Positions 11,120 through 23,299 of a DNA stretch of 64,000 bases are shown here, in pieces (the stretch's first letter is position 1; each line of letters begins with the position of its first letter). The notes beneath the pieces were generated by a model. The model made no database searches. It was not told the origin of the DNA and saw nothing but the letters and a program-made list of their open reading frames with translations. The DNA comes from Aedes albopictus (Eukaryota > Arthropoda > Insecta > Diptera > Culicidae), in the NCBI RefSeq assembly GCF_035046485.1, contig NC_085138.1, positions 445,819,204 to 445,883,203 on the forward strand, written 5' to 3'. A program made the position numbers and the translations under genes.

Positions 11120-12300
11120 TCATTATTTTGGACTATAAAATCTTCACAAAATTACGTATAATACAGAAAATTTGTATATTCGATTTGAACTTTGTATTCA
11201 TCGCGACAACCCATGTGTTTTATTGCTTAAAAACAATCACGTGCACACGAAAAATCTTTTGCCAAACGATTGTGAAAAGTGTGAATCTTAGAAACTAATT
11301 TTTTTTCATAAAATCACGTATAATACAGAAAAATCGTATTTTCAGTTTCAACTTTACGTCCATCGCGACAATCCCCATGTTATATTGCTTGAAGATATTC
11401 GCGTGTACATAAGAATACAGTTACAGATAAATGGGGACAAGTGTGAATCATAAAAACTACAACATCTTCACAAAATTACGTACAATACAGAAAATTTGTA
11501 TATTCGGTTTGAACTTTATATTCATCGCGACAACCCCTGTGTTTTATTGCTTGAAATCAATCACGTGCACACGAGAAATCTTTTTCCAAACGATTGTGAA
11601 AAGTGTGAATCTCAGAAACTACAAAATTATCATAAAATCACGTATAATACAGAAAATTCGTATTTTCAGTTTGAACTTTACGTTCATCGCGACAATCCCC
11701 ATGTTATATTGCTTGAAAACAATCATGTGTACATAGGAATTTTTTTCAACGCGAAAGTGAGAAGTGTGAATCGTAAAAAATACAAAATCTTCACAAAATT
11801 ACGTATAATACAGAAAATAAGTATATTCGGTTTGAACTTCACATTTGTCGTAACAACCCCTGTGTTTTATTGCTTGAGAACAATCGTATGTGCATAAGAA
11901 TAATTTTTCAAAACGAATGTGAAATGCGTAAATCTTAGGAACTAAAAAAATAAACACAAAATTACGTGAAATACTGGAAATTTGTATTTTCAGTTTTACA
12001 CTTCACGTCCGTTGCAACAATCCATGTCTCTCATTGCTTCAAAACAATCACATACATACATGAGAATACATTTCCACAGCGATAGGGAGAAGTATGAATC
12101 ATAAAAACTGCACAGTTTTCACAATTTTACGTATAATACAGGAAGTTTATATTTGTGGTTGGAACTCAACATTAAAAAATCAAGTACATAAGAATACATT
12201 CTCCGAATGATTGTGAGAAGGAGGAACTATTAGAACTACAATATCTTCACAAAATTACGTAAAATACAGATTTTTTTTTATTTTTGGTGAAAACACAACG
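11120..12300. repeat. Left-arm tandem array of the giant foldback
   Basis: About seven units of roughly 160 bp. Each includes CACAAAATTACGTATAATAC, a TTTGAACTTTA-like word, a CATCGCGACAA word, TTTTATTGCTTGAAA and CAATCACGTGCACA. Units decay toward the core side. The same units appear inverted at 17040-18500. Open frames read through it only because units are loosely in phase; I do not call genes. Confidence 0.8.
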
Positions 12301-13655
12301 TTTGTGGCTGCATCCTCTTTGTATAATTATTTTGAAATAACCTTCAGTTGAATTGTTTCGAGTACATCCTTGCTGGAATCTCTCTAAAGGTGGTATTATA
12401 TATATGCATGCACTAATGTCAGAGCATAATCCTACAGAAATATCAATGAACGTATTTCCAGAAGGATCCTTAGAAGAATTTAAAAAATCCTAGAGTTTAT
12501 TCAAAAAGAAATGTTTGGAAGAATTCGAGAATAATTTCCTGGAGGAATTCCTGGTGCATTTTTGAAAGAAATTTCGGGATGAATTCATGGGAGAATTCCG
12601 AAAGAGTCTTCCCTGAGTGAATTCCTGAAGAATTCCCTGGAGAAATGTACGAAAGCACTTTTAGCGTGTAAGTATCTAGATGTTTATAGTAAGTCACTGT
12701 GACTTCTGCATAATCCAAAACCTGCCCTGCCGTGACTTTTTTGTGGCATGTGTGGTGCTTGGAAGATTCCCTGGAGGACTAACAGTCTCGCTTATTGAAA
12801 GAATTACTAATGGAATCGCTGAGTAAACTTCTGAAGAAACTGCTGGAGGGATAACTGAAAGCATCCTTGGATAATTTCCTGGTTCTTGTATGCATCTTTA
12901 TTAAATTATCTTCCAATACTATTCGCTGCATAAATTCCTCCAGAAATTGTTGAAATAATTAAAAAATATCAAATAATCCTGGAGAAATTCTTGGGTACAT
13001 GCCTGCAAAAGATGACTGAAGGATTTCTGAAATTTCTGAAGGAACTTCTTACTACATTTTTGAAAAGAACCTGAGAGGAATTTCTGAAGATATCACTTGT
13101 AGAATTCCTGGAGCAATCCCTGGAAGAATTCCACGAGCAATCCCTGGAAGACTTCCAAGAAAAATCCCGTAAGAATTTCCGAAGGAATCCCTGGAGTATT
13201 ATCTAAAAGTATATCAAGAGGAATTATTGGATAAACTCTGGTAGGAGTCCTTCGAGAAATTTGTGAAGAAATATCTTGAGGAATTCCTAGAAGAAATCCT
13301 AGATAAATTTCAGAGGGTTCCTTGGAGTAATTTCTTTAAAAAATCCTGAAGGAATTCTGGGAAGGATCCATAGAAAAGTTTTTGAAGAAATCTCTTAAGG
13401 AATTCCTAGATAAAGTCTTGAAGGAATTACTGAAGGAACCTCTGAAGAAATTCTTGGAGTAATCCGTGAAGGAATTCCTGGAGGAAGGTCTGAAGCCATT
13501 CCTGAAAAAATCTCTAGAGAGAATCCTGAAGGAATGCATGGAGCAACTTTTAAATGAATTCCTGGCGTAACCCCCTGAGGAATTCTTGGATGAGACCCTG
13601 TAGCATTTCCTGGATAAATACCTGATGGAACTCTTGGAGCAACTCCTGGTGAAAT

Positions 13656-13927
13656 TCTTCTTCTTCTTCTTTGTGGCTCGACGTTCGCATTGGAACTTGG
13701 CCTGCCTCTCTTCAACTTAGTGTTCTTAGAGCACTTCCACAGTTATTAATTGAAGGGCTTTCTTTGCCTGCCATTGCATGAATTTGTACATTGTGTGGCA
13801 AGTACAATGATACGCTATGCCCAGAGAGTCGAGAAAAGTTTTCCGACTGGAACGGGAATCGAACCCGCCGTCTCCGGATTGGCGATCCATAGCCTTAACC
13901 ACTAGGCTAACTGGAGACCCCAAACAA
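13656..13927 (-). mobile_element. Feilai: Feilai-type tRNA-derived SINE
   Basis: Read on the minus strand it starts near GGGGTCTCCAGTTAGCC and ends in GAA repeats. Its head is tRNA-like: A box TTAGCCTAGTGGTTAAGG and B box GGGTTCGATTCC. The 12-bp sequence TCCTGGTGAAAT flanks both sides (13644-13655 and 13928-13939), although this lies in a repeat that could mimic a duplication. Feilai is the abundant Aedes SINE that I recognise from this layout. Two more copies lie at 34712-34979 and 35690-35947. Confidence 0.85.
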
Positions 13928-16793
13928 TCCTGGTGAAATATCCAGAGGAATTCTGGAAGGAATTTCTGGAGAAATTTCTAGAAAAATCCCTTGAGAAATT
14001 TCAGAAGGATTTCTTGGAAGAATCCTTAGAGGAATTTCTGGAGGATTTCCTGGATGAATCTTAGAAGGATTTCCTGGAAGAATCTCTGCAAAAATTTGAA
14101 ATCTGCAAGATGTCCAGAAGCATTTCCTGGAAGAAATCCTGAAGAAATTCCTGGAGTTATTCCCGGAGGAGTTCCTGGAGATATTCCTTGATAAAATCCT
14201 GAAGGAATGCCTGGAGGAATTTCTAGATGTATTCCTGTGAGAAGTGTTGGAGGAATCCTTGAAGGAATTCCTGGATGAATCTCTAGAGAAATTCTTGAAA
14301 GAATTACTGGATGTGGATGATTTTTTGGAGATATCTCTAAAAGAAACCTGGAAAATTTATTTTTCTAAAAAATCCCTTGAGAAATTCCTGAAGGATTTTC
14401 TAGAGGAATTTCTGAAGGGGTTCCTGGAGAAATTTTCGAAGGAATTACTGAACTAATGCCTAGTGGAGTCCTTGGAGAAATTTGTGAGAAATCCCATGAG
14501 GAATTCCTGAAGCAACTCCTTGAGGAATTTCTAGAGGAATTCCTGAAAGTATCCCTGGAAAAAATCCTGGAAGGATTTCTGAAGAAATCTCTAGAAGATT
14601 CTTAGAGAAATTTCTGAAAGATTTCCTGGATGAATCTTTGAAGTATTTCTTGGAGGAATCTTCGAAGGATTTTCTGAAGGAATTCTTGAGACACGCCCTG
14701 GAGAAATTCATGGAGAAATCCCAGGAGGAATCATTGAAACAATTCTTGAAACAATATTTGGAGTAATTCCTGGAGAAATGCCTGAAGGAATTCCTAAAAA
14801 ATCCTTAAGGTATTCCTGGAGAATTTCCTGCAAGAATTTTTGAAGAAATTCCTAAAGGATATTCTGGAGAAATTGCTGACATAATTTCTGAAGAATGTCC
14901 AGGAGCAATTTTTGTATCAACTCCTGAAGAAATTCCTGGGGCATTTCCAGGAGATTTTCCTGCAGGAGTTCCTGGAGCAATTCCTGGACTAAATCCTAGA
15001 GGAATTTCTGGAGATATTTCTGTGAGAATTTCTGGAGGAATATCTGGAAGATTACCTGGAGGAATCTCCTAGAGGGATCATTGAAATAATTATTGGATGA
15101 ATTTCTGGAGGAATCTCTAAAGGAACTCTGGGAGATTTTTTTGTAAAAATTTGTAAAAATCTTGAAAAGTTCCTGGAGGAATTCATGTAGAAATCCTCAA
15201 GAGAATTTTTGAAAAATCCCTGGAGGAATCCTTGGAGAAATTCGTGCAGAAATCCCCGAAGAAGTTTCTTGATGAATTCTCTTTGCAGAATTCCTGAAGG
15301 AATCGCTGCAGCAATTGCTGGAGGAAAATCTGGAAGAATTCCTGAAGGAATCCCAGGAAAAATTTCAAAGGGTCTTTCTAGAGATAATCCTTGAAGAATT
15401 TTTGAAGGGATCCCTGAAGGATTTCCTAGAGAAATTCTTGGATGAATTTATGACAGAATTTATGGAGGAATTTCTAGATCAATTCCTAGTGAATTTTCTG
15501 GAGGAATCCCTGAAGAAATTTCCTTTATTTGAGGAATGCCTGCATGAATTCCTGGAGGAATATCAGGAGGGATTCCTGAAGGAATCGCTGAAAAGAATCC
15601 TGGAAAATTTTCTTCATGAAACCAAGTTGGAATCCCTGGAAAATCCCTGAATAAGTTCCTGGAAGAATGCCGAGGAGAATTCGTAGTGGAATTCTTGGAG
15701 GAACCCTTGAATAAATTCCTGGAGAAATCTTTGGAGGAATTCCTGCAGGAGTATCTGGAATAACCCTTGGAGTATTCCCTTGAAGAATTCCTGGAAAAAA
15801 TCATGTAGGAATTCCTAGGGAAATTCCAGATGGAATTCTTGGAGGAATCCCTTTAGCAGTCCCTGAAGAAAACCTAGAGGAATTCCTGAAGAATCCCAAG
15901 GAATTCCCAAGAGAATCCCTAAACAGTTCCTGAAGGAAGTACTGAATTTATACCTGGAAGAGTTCCTTAAAGAATTCAAGGAGAAATTCCTGAAGGAATC
16001 CTAAGAAGAGTTACTGGGGGAATTTTTAAAATAAGTTGTCCCAGAAAGAATCACAGAAGGAATTTCCGAGTGAAGCCTTGGAGAAATTCCTGGAGGAGTT
16101 TCTGGAAGATACCCTAGAGGAAAGCGTGTAGGGATTTCCTGAGGAATCTCTGGAGAACCTCCTGGAAGAATCTCTAGAAGAATTCCTGGAAGCATTTCTG
16201 AAGGAATCCCTAGAGGATCATATTCCTCTATATGTATAACAATATACATATAATAATGCCTCCATTTCAGAAGGATTCCTTGGAGGAGTTTTTAGAGGAA
16301 TCCCTGCAACAATCCCCAGAGAAATCACTGGAAGAATTCTTAGAGGAATTCCTGAACAAATTCGTGGAGGGATCCCATGATTAGTTCCTGAATAAATCAC
16401 AGATGGAATTCTTGGAGAAATCCTGAAGTAATTCTAGAAAGAGTGGATGAACTTTTGGAGGAATCCCTGTAGCAGTTCCTGAAGGAATCCCTGCAGGCGT
16501 TCCTGTAGAAACCCCAGGATGAATCCTGAAAGCAATTCCAAGAGGCATTCCTAAGGGAATCCATAAAAAGTTCCTGGAGAAAGTACTGGATTAGTTCCTG
16601 GAGGAATTCCTGAAAGAATTCCAAGAGGAAGTCCTAAAGAAATTCTTAAAAGAGTTCCTGGAGAATTCTTGGAGAAATTTTTAAAATTATTCCTGGAGTT
16701 GTTCCTGAAAAAAAAACACAGAAGAAATAATCTCAGGATGAATTTCTAAAGAAATCCAATGAGGAATCTCATAAGCAATCCCATGAGGAATTA

Positions 16794-16966
16794 TTTTTTT
16801 TATCTGTACTAACGAGATTTGTAGCCCTTGGCTAGTTCATCTCGGGACCCACGCTTTACTTCCCTTCCGAAGGAAGAACTCACATTTGGTGTGTTTTTTC
16901 GGGAGTGGGATTTGATCCCAGGTCCTCGGGGTGAAATGCCTGTGCTTTAACCATCACACCAGGTCC
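16794..16966 (-). mobile_element. Short tRNA-related SINE
   Basis: On the minus strand a tRNA-like head (GGTGTGATGGTTAAAGC as A box, GGGATCAAATCCC as B box) leads into a body of about 100 bp and an A-rich tail. GAGGAATTA is repeated at both edges (16785-16793 and 16967-16975), a likely 9-bp duplication. It differs from Feilai and from the SINE at 22085-22369. Confidence 0.7.
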
Positions 16967-17039
16967 GAGGAATTACTTAGGAAATCCCAGGAAAATTTTC
17001 TCAACAATTCTTGAAACAATTTCTGTAGGAATGCCTAAA

Positions 17040-18500
17040 AGAAAAAAAAAATGTAGGAATTCATGTTTCCAGTGATCTGTAAATATATTCTTATATACAC
17101 GTGATTGCTTTGAAACAATATAACACAAGGATTGTCACGATGAATGTAAAGTTCGAACCGAATATACAACATTTCTGTATTATAGGTAATTTTGTGAAGA
17201 TTTTGTAGTTTTGATGATTCACACTTCTCACAAATGCTTTGAAAAAGTTTTCCTATGTGCACGTGATTGTTTCAAGCAATAAAACACAAGGATTGTCGCG
17301 ATGCACGTAAAGTTCGAACTGAAAATACGAATTCCCTGTATTCTACGTGATTTTGTGAAAATTTTGTAATTACTACTTTTCACAATCGATTGGAAGAAGT
17401 TTTCTAATGTACACGTGATTGTTTTCAAGCAATAAACACAAGGGTTGTCGAGATGGACGTGAAGTTCAAACTGAAAATACAAATTTCCTGTAATATACGT
17501 GATTTTGTGAAAATGTTGTAGTTCCTAAAATACATACTATTCACATCGTTCGGAAAAAGTTTTCTCATGTGCACGTGATTGTTTTCAAGCAATAAAACAC
17601 AGGGGTTGTCGCGATGAATATAAAGTTCAAACCGAATATATAAATTTTCTGTATTATACGTAATTTTGTGAAGATTTTGTAGTTTTTATGATTCACACTT
17701 GTCCTCATTTATCTGTAAATGTAATCTTATGTACATGTGATTGTTTTCAAGCAATATAACATGGAGATTGTCGCGAAGAACGTAAAGTTCAAACTGAAAA
17801 TACTAATTTCCAGTATAATACGTGATTTTATGAAAATTTTGTAGTCTCTGAGATTCATACTTTTCACAATCGTTTGGAAAAAGATTTCTCATGTGCACGT
17901 GATTGTTTTCAAGCAATAAAACACAAGGGTTGTCGCGATGGACGTGAAGTTCAAACTGAAAAGACGAATTCCCTGTATTATACGTGATTTTGTGAAAATG
18001 TTGTAGTTCCTAAAATACATACTTTTTACAATCGTTCTGAAAAAGTTTTCTCATATACACGTGATTGTTTTCAAGCAATAAAACACAGGGGTTGTCGCGA
18101 TGAATGTAAAGTTCAAACCGAATATACAAATTTTCTGTATTATACGTAATTTTGTGAAGATTTTGTAGTTTTTATGATTCACACTTGTCCTCATTTATCT
18201 GTAAATGTAATCTTATGTACATGTGATTGTTTTCAAGCAATATAACATGGGGATTGTCGCGATGAACGTAAAGTTCAAACTGAAAATACTAATTTCCTGT
18301 ATTATACGTGATTTTATGATAATTTTGTAGTTTCTGAGATTCATACTTTTCACAATCGTTTGGAAAAAGATTTCTCATGTGCACGTGATTGGTTTCAAGC
18401 AATAAAACACAGGGGTTGTCGCGATGAATACAAAGTTCAAATCGAATATACAAATTTTCTGTATTATACGTGATTATGTGAAGTTTTTATAGTCTTAAAT
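17040..18500. repeat. Right-arm tandem array of the giant foldback
   Basis: About eight to nine units of roughly 160 bp, inverted relative to 11120-12300: CACGTGATTGTTTTCAAGCA, AATAAAACACAGGGGTTGTC, GCGATGAA, AAGTTCAAAC, TGTATTATACGT and TTTTGTGAA. Two alternating sub-types can be seen, one with CTTGTCCTCATTTATCTG and one with CACAATCGTTTGGAAAAAG, so the effective higher-order unit may be a dimer. Confidence 0.8.
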
Positions 18501-18855
18501 AATGACTATCTCCATATATTTCTTTGCAATAATTTTGCTCTATTAATATGGGCAATTCAACATTAAAATATGCGTGGAAACTACTTTACATTCGGAATGG
18601 CTCCAGAAAAACATCATTTTTTAAGGTACTTGCTCCGAGTTTTTGAGTACTCAAAAATAGAACTTTGGTCAAATCCATAGTTTGAAAATTTTATATTCAT
18701 CTAGAAGGCTGGGAAAATTCATAGCTTCAAAAATTTTGCAAATCGGATAAAAAACGGCTGAGATATTAGCAGTTGAAAAATACCGTTCCCACTGTTTTGA
18801 GGCATGGCAGTTGGTGTAAGTGATTTATAGCATGGCAGTGGGAGTGTTAATAAGT

Positions 18856-18860
18856 GTTTC
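18856..18860. other. Right copy of the GTTTC target duplication
   Basis: Matches 10796-10800. Keeping only one copy joins the Lian-like ORF in frame (RVLGK followed by LTSET and a stop), which fixes the foldback boundaries. Confidence 0.85.
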
Positions 18861-21800
18861 CCGAGTACTCGGAAACGCAATTGCGCAAAAACTGGACAGT
18901 TACATATTAAATGATACGAAGTTCCATAATCGGATTCACAGCTATCACATGCAAATGAATCAGCTTGCTGAATATTCGCCATGTGATAACTGAGTCGGCA
19001 ATGGCCAGTCAATGCTTTGACCAGCATGCTGCAATTCTGCTTTGACAGATTTGTTAGATACTTCGCCACCCTTGGAGATGACTCAGTACAATACAATTTT
19101 GTTTGACGACATGACTCCAAACTATTCCAGTATTGTTTGTGTTGAGTAGCAGCCCAGGTGTGAATCTAAAGCTTTACCCAACACTTCGATATCGGAATAG
19201 CTGGCTCAGGGCCAATGAGGTCATGTGACACTCCAGTGCGAGCTAACTCATCAGCCAATTCATTTCCAGCGATGGAAGAATGGCCAGGTACCCATACAAG
19301 GTGAACAGCATTTGCTGAATTCAGCTCCTCGATTTGAGTTCGACAAGCGATAACTATCTTCGACCTGGAGTTGGCCGAAGTAAGTGCTTCAATAGCAGCC
19401 TGGCTGTCTGAACAGAAGTATATTACTTTGCCCATTACGTGCTGCTGAAGTGCTGATTGCACTCCGCACATAAGAGCAAAGATTTCGGCCTGAAAAACGG
19501 TGCAGTGTCTGCCAAGTGAATAAGACTGATACAGCCTTAGCTCACGAGAATAAACACCAGCACCTGCTCGACCTTCGAGAAGGGAGCCATCAGTGTAACA
19601 TACGATGCCGTCTGAAATACTTCTTTCCAGATAACCAGATGTCCACTCTTCCCGGGAAGGGAATTTCGTGGAAAATGTCCTATATGGAAAATTACAAGCA
19701 ATTGTAAGATCACTTGGAGCAAGGACAACTTTGTCCCAATTCACCAAAAGTGGAAACAACGAAGTGTGTGTTGAACTGCGGTTCACAGGAGTTTCCTCTA
19801 GTAAACCGAGTACCCATAGGCGGTAAGTGCAAGAAAGTGCTTCTTGTTTGAGATGAATGTGTAGTGGGGCAACGTCAAAGAGAACTTCGAGCGCTGCCGT
19901 GGGAGTTGAAGAGAACGCTCCAGACATCGCCATTAAGCACATCCTTTGGAGATGGCCTAACTTTGATTGGACCGTTCTCACTTCGCCCTTTTGCCACCAC
20001 ACAAGACATCCATAAGCCAATATTGGCCGAACAACAGTTGTGTAGATCCATTTGATATACTTGGGTTTTAGACCCCAAGTTGTACCAAAGGTTCGCCGGC
20101 ATTGCCCGAAGGCCATGCAAGCTTTCTTGATTCTGAACTCAACATGAGGTGTCCAGGAAAGCTTGGAATCAAGAATGACTCCAACGTACTTTACCTGTTC
20201 AGTCACATTTATTTCAGAATCAAAGAGACGTAAAGTTCGAACACCATTACGGTTTCGCTTTTCCGTGAAAAGAACAATAGATGTTTTACTCGGATTTACC
20301 GAAAGGCCATATTGGCGACACCAACCCTCAACTACCTGAAGAGCGTTTTGCATCAGGTCGAAAAGGGTGCTGATGCACATACCGACTAACAATGTTAGGT
20401 AGTCGTCGGCAAAACCATAAGTAGGAAAACCGCTATTATTGAGTTGCCTCAATAGCGTATCTGCTACGAGATTCCATAAAAGTGGTGATAAGACTCCCCC
20501 TTGGGGGCATCCACAAACACTCAATTTCCTAATCGCCGCTTGACGCAATGTCGAGAAGAGATGTCGGTTTTTGAGCATTTGGTGAATCCAATTGGAAATC
20601 ATTGGAGATATATCATGACCCCGTGCGGCTTCCAATATGGCATCGAAAGGCACGTTGTCAAAGGCACCCTCGATATCTAAGAAAACACCCAAGCATGATT
20701 GCTTTTGAGCGAATGCCTTCTCGATATCGTAAACAACTTTGTGTAAAAGAGTCACAGTGGACTTTCCAGATTGGTAAGCATGTTGGTTCACATGAAGAGG
20801 CACATTGGCCAGATGAACATCACGGATGTGATGATCGACTATGCGTTCTAAGCATTTCAGAAGAAAAGAGGTCAAACTGATAGGTCTGAAGCTCTTTGCT
20901 TCTTCATACGACGCGCGACCCACTTTCGGAATAAACTTCACAGTAATATCCCGCCAGGATTTGGGAATATACCCTGTAGCAAAACTGCAAACAAGTAGTT
21001 GTTTTAAAACATGTTTGAAATGATCAAATCCCTTCTGAAGCAAAATAGGATAAATCCCATCTGCCCCAGGAGATTTGAAAGGAGCAAAGCTATTAAATGC
21101 CCATTCAATCGATTCTAAAGTTATGATACTCCGAGCCGAAGCTAAAGAATCATAACTACAAGAAAAGACATCAGGTTCATCCGAAGATGTAATATCCACA
21201 CATCCGGGGAAGTGTGTACTGAATAAACATTCTAAAACTTCCTCATCAGAGGAAGTGAAATCACCATTTGGCAAACGAAGTTCGTTCACTTGAAAATCCT
21301 TAGATTTTGCAAGGATTTTGTTCAATCGACTGGCTTCACTCAGACTGGAAACATTTGTACAAAGGTTTTTCCAGCCGGATCGTTCAGCAGACCGAAGAGC
21401 TTTCTGGTAGGCCTTGCGAGCCGACCTGAAAGCCTCCGATCCAGCCGAACGTCGTCTGTTCCAACTCTTTCTACATTGTTTCCTGAGCTTCGCCAGATCG
21501 GAGTTCCACCAAGGGGTTCCTCTTGTGGTCTTCACAGACCGCAGAGGGCAGGCTTCTTCAAAAGCTTCCATGATGAAGGCCGTTGTAGTATCAACGGCAC
21601 TTGGAGTGTCAATTGATGGTGAGTATCCATGATATTTGGCTGCAACCAAATCGGTAAAGAGATCCCAGTTGGTTGACCGGGGATTCCTGAAACGCAAAGT
21701 TTGCGAAGTAACATTCACATGTTCAAACAAGATGTAACGATGGTCAGATAAAGATTCTTCATCTGACACATGCCAATTAGTCAGCTCATGACTAATTCTG

Positions 21801-22084
21801 CTAGAGCAAAGCGTTATGTCTAACACTTCCTCTCTACCAGATACCATGAAGGTTGGGCGGTTGCCTATGTTAAGTAATCCAAGATCTGTACTACTTAAGT
21901 ATTCCATCAAACTGGAGCCTCTCAAATTGATGTTTGAGCTGCCCCAGATTATATGGTGAGTATTAGCATCACTACCAACAATTAGCGGAAGGCCTTTTGA
22001 AGTGCAGTATGCAATGACTTGCTTGAAAGCATCCGTAGGGGATGGTTCATCATGCGGTAAATAAACCGAACAATAAACGTATTT

Positions 22085-22369
22085 AAGGGCCCATATAGCC
22101 GAGGCGGTAAACGCACGGGTATTCAGCATGACCATGCTGAGGGTGACGGGTTCGATTCCCGGTCGGTCCAGGATCTTTTCGTAAAGGAAATTTCCTTGAC
22201 TTCCTTGGGCATAGAGTATCTTCGTGCCTGCCACACGATATACACATGCAAAATGGTCATTGGCAGAGGAAGCTCTCAGTTAATAACTGTGGAAGTGCTC
22301 ATAGAACACTAAGCTGAGAAGCAGGCTTTGTCCCAGTGAGGACGTTACGCCAAGAAGAGAGAGAGAGAG
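22085..22369 (+). mobile_element. tRNA-derived SINE inserted in the Lian-like ORF
   Basis: A 285-bp SINE in plus orientation. The head resembles a tRNA with a long variable arm: A box TAGCCGAGGCGGTAAACGC and B box GGGTTCGATTCCC. The body contains AGGAAGCTCTCAGTTAATAA, and the tail is (GA)n. The 13-bp target duplication AATAAACGTATTT is exact at 22072-22084 and 22370-22382. Joining one copy restores the endonuclease sequence RKYVYCSVYLPHDE. The host frame on the minus strand reads into the SINE, giving a false N-terminus of about 50 residues. Confidence 0.9.
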
Positions 22370-23299
22370 AATAAACGTATTTCCTGTTGAGGTTTCCAAC
22401 AGATACATCAATTGTGATAGCACATACATCTCTGGTAGTTAGTTCAGAGATGAGTGTAGCAACGATTGCGTTGTTGACAAGCACACATGCTCGAGGCATG
22501 ACACGTGAGTTTGCCATTTCATTTTTACTGAAAGTAGCAAACACCGGATTCACAAGGTTTCCTAGATAGAAATTCCCCTTACGAAAGTAAGGTTCTTGGA
22601 CTAACGCCACTTGGGCTGTACCATTTTGCATAAGTCTACAAAGATTGATCGTTGCTGTTCTTTTGTGCTGAAGATTGATCTGAGCTATCCTAACCGTAGC
22701 CACTACCCAAACTAGGCAAGATTAAACTCTTAACAATCACAGCACAAAAAAGAACAGCAACAATAAAGCCAGATCGGTATCGATTTGAGTGCGCCAAAGG
22801 CGAGGATGCACAGAATACACTGTGTAAAACGCATAATGCGAAACCATATAGGTGAAAATTTAAACTAATTAATAACATCTTCATAATCCCGCCCTTATTC
22901 AGCCTCAAGTATGAGATTGAAGAAGGGCAGCTGATTGTCTCGGAGAAACACAAGGTCCACCGCGCTATTGCTCCGGTTAGCACAGTAAGGGCAAATACTG
23001 TGGAGGGTGCCCTGGTACTCCACAGGCTCCGTTTGCGATTAGGTTTTTATAAGACCCCCCTAACCATTCATTCCTAGGCACGGTAAGCGTAAAGCCGCAT
23101 AACACCATGAATTAGGGGTCACCTGATTAGTGGATTCCTACCACTGGAACAGGCGGTCCGTAGTGCTATTCTTAGCCAGTTGAACTAACCGCTACCGACA
23201 CTACACAGCTATCTAGGCTGATCGGAAAAAGAAGTTAATATTGGTGATCAACTTCATACGGGCCCGAAAAGCCGACTTGAAATCCTTCAAGACTGCGAA

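Larger units (their letters stand above)
12460..17035. repeat. GGAATTCCTGGA-type minisatellite core of the giant foldback
   Basis: About 4.3 kb of degenerate repetition of words such as GAGGAATTCCTGGAG, GAATCCCTGAAGG and AAATTCCTGGAG, interrupted by a Feilai SINE (13656-13927) and another SINE (16794-16966). Many words are 12-15 bp, and the repeat rarely makes stop codons, so long open frames appear on both strands (for example about 15315-15650 plus strand, Glu/Leu/Phe-rich; about 15460-15804 minus strand). These are artefacts of the repeat, not genes. Confidence 0.8.
10801..18855. mobile_element. Giant 8055-bp foldback element, 5-bp target duplication
   Basis: The ends are inverted (left ACTTAACACTCCCACTGCC; right GGCAGTGGGAGTGTTAATAAGT) and GTTTC is duplicated at 10796-10800 and 18856-18860. 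Moving inward, each arm has about 300 bp of single-copy inverted sequence, then a tandem array (left about 11120-12300, right about 17040-18500), around a minisatellite core of about 4.6 kb. The right end carries an extra internal copy of a piece of about 37 bp holding GGCATGGCAGT. No transposase is encoded. The insertion lies in the last codons of the Lian-like ORF. Two SINEs have inserted into its core. Confidence 0.85.
10779..22703 (-). pseudogene. Lian-like polyprotein: endonuclease, reverse transcriptase, RNase H
   Basis: The ORF starts at 22703 (MATVRIAQINLQ). Endonuclease motifs come first (VALVQEPY, then GSDANTHH and SLSDHR after the SINE). Reverse transcriptase follows, with FLDIEGAFDN, CPQGGVLSPLL and the catalytic GFADD near 20400-20415. 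RNase H has CYTDGS, DSQAAIEAL and VPGHSSIAGNELADELA. A SINE (22085-22369) splits the N-terminal endonuclease. An in-frame TAG at 19166-19168 lies just after RNase H, before a Cys/His-rich tail (CDSCESDYGTSYHLICNCPVF). The 8055-bp foldback splits the final codons. Counting 22703-22370, 22071-18856 and 10795-10779 gives 3567 nt, exactly 1189 codons including the TGA stop at 10779-10781. The copy is recent but dead. Confidence 0.85.
10428..23277 (-). mobile_element. Lian: Lian-like (LOA clade) non-LTR retrotransposon, full length but interrupted
   Basis: On the minus strand the element has a 5' leader (about 22704-23277), one long ORF encoding endonuclease, reverse transcriptase and RNase H, a 3' UTR (10428-10778) and a short tail of TGATACC repeats. 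Direct copies of one target sequence flank it: 10365-10427 (63 bp) and 23278-23344 (67 bp), differing by a 4-base gap. Without the insertions at 10801-18855 and 22085-22369 and their extra duplications, its own length is about 4.49 kb. RNase H in a single-ORF element of this size fits the LOA clade and my memory of Lian from Aedes aegypti. The leader and 3' UTR show no other genes. Confidence 0.8.

Noticed and set aside
12460..17035. Many open frames of 60-114 codons on both strands (for example 15315-15650 plus, 15460-15804 minus)
   Set aside because: They come from a GGAATTCC-type repeat whose units avoid stops on both strands; there are no domains, codon bias or splice signs.
20602..21616. 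Plus-strand open frames over the Lian-like ORF
   Set aside because: Antisense shadows of the minus-strand polyprotein; no independent motif.
22085..22170. Functional tRNA gene
   Set aside because: The tRNA-like head continues into a SINE body and has a 13-bp target duplication around the whole unit, so it is a SINE.
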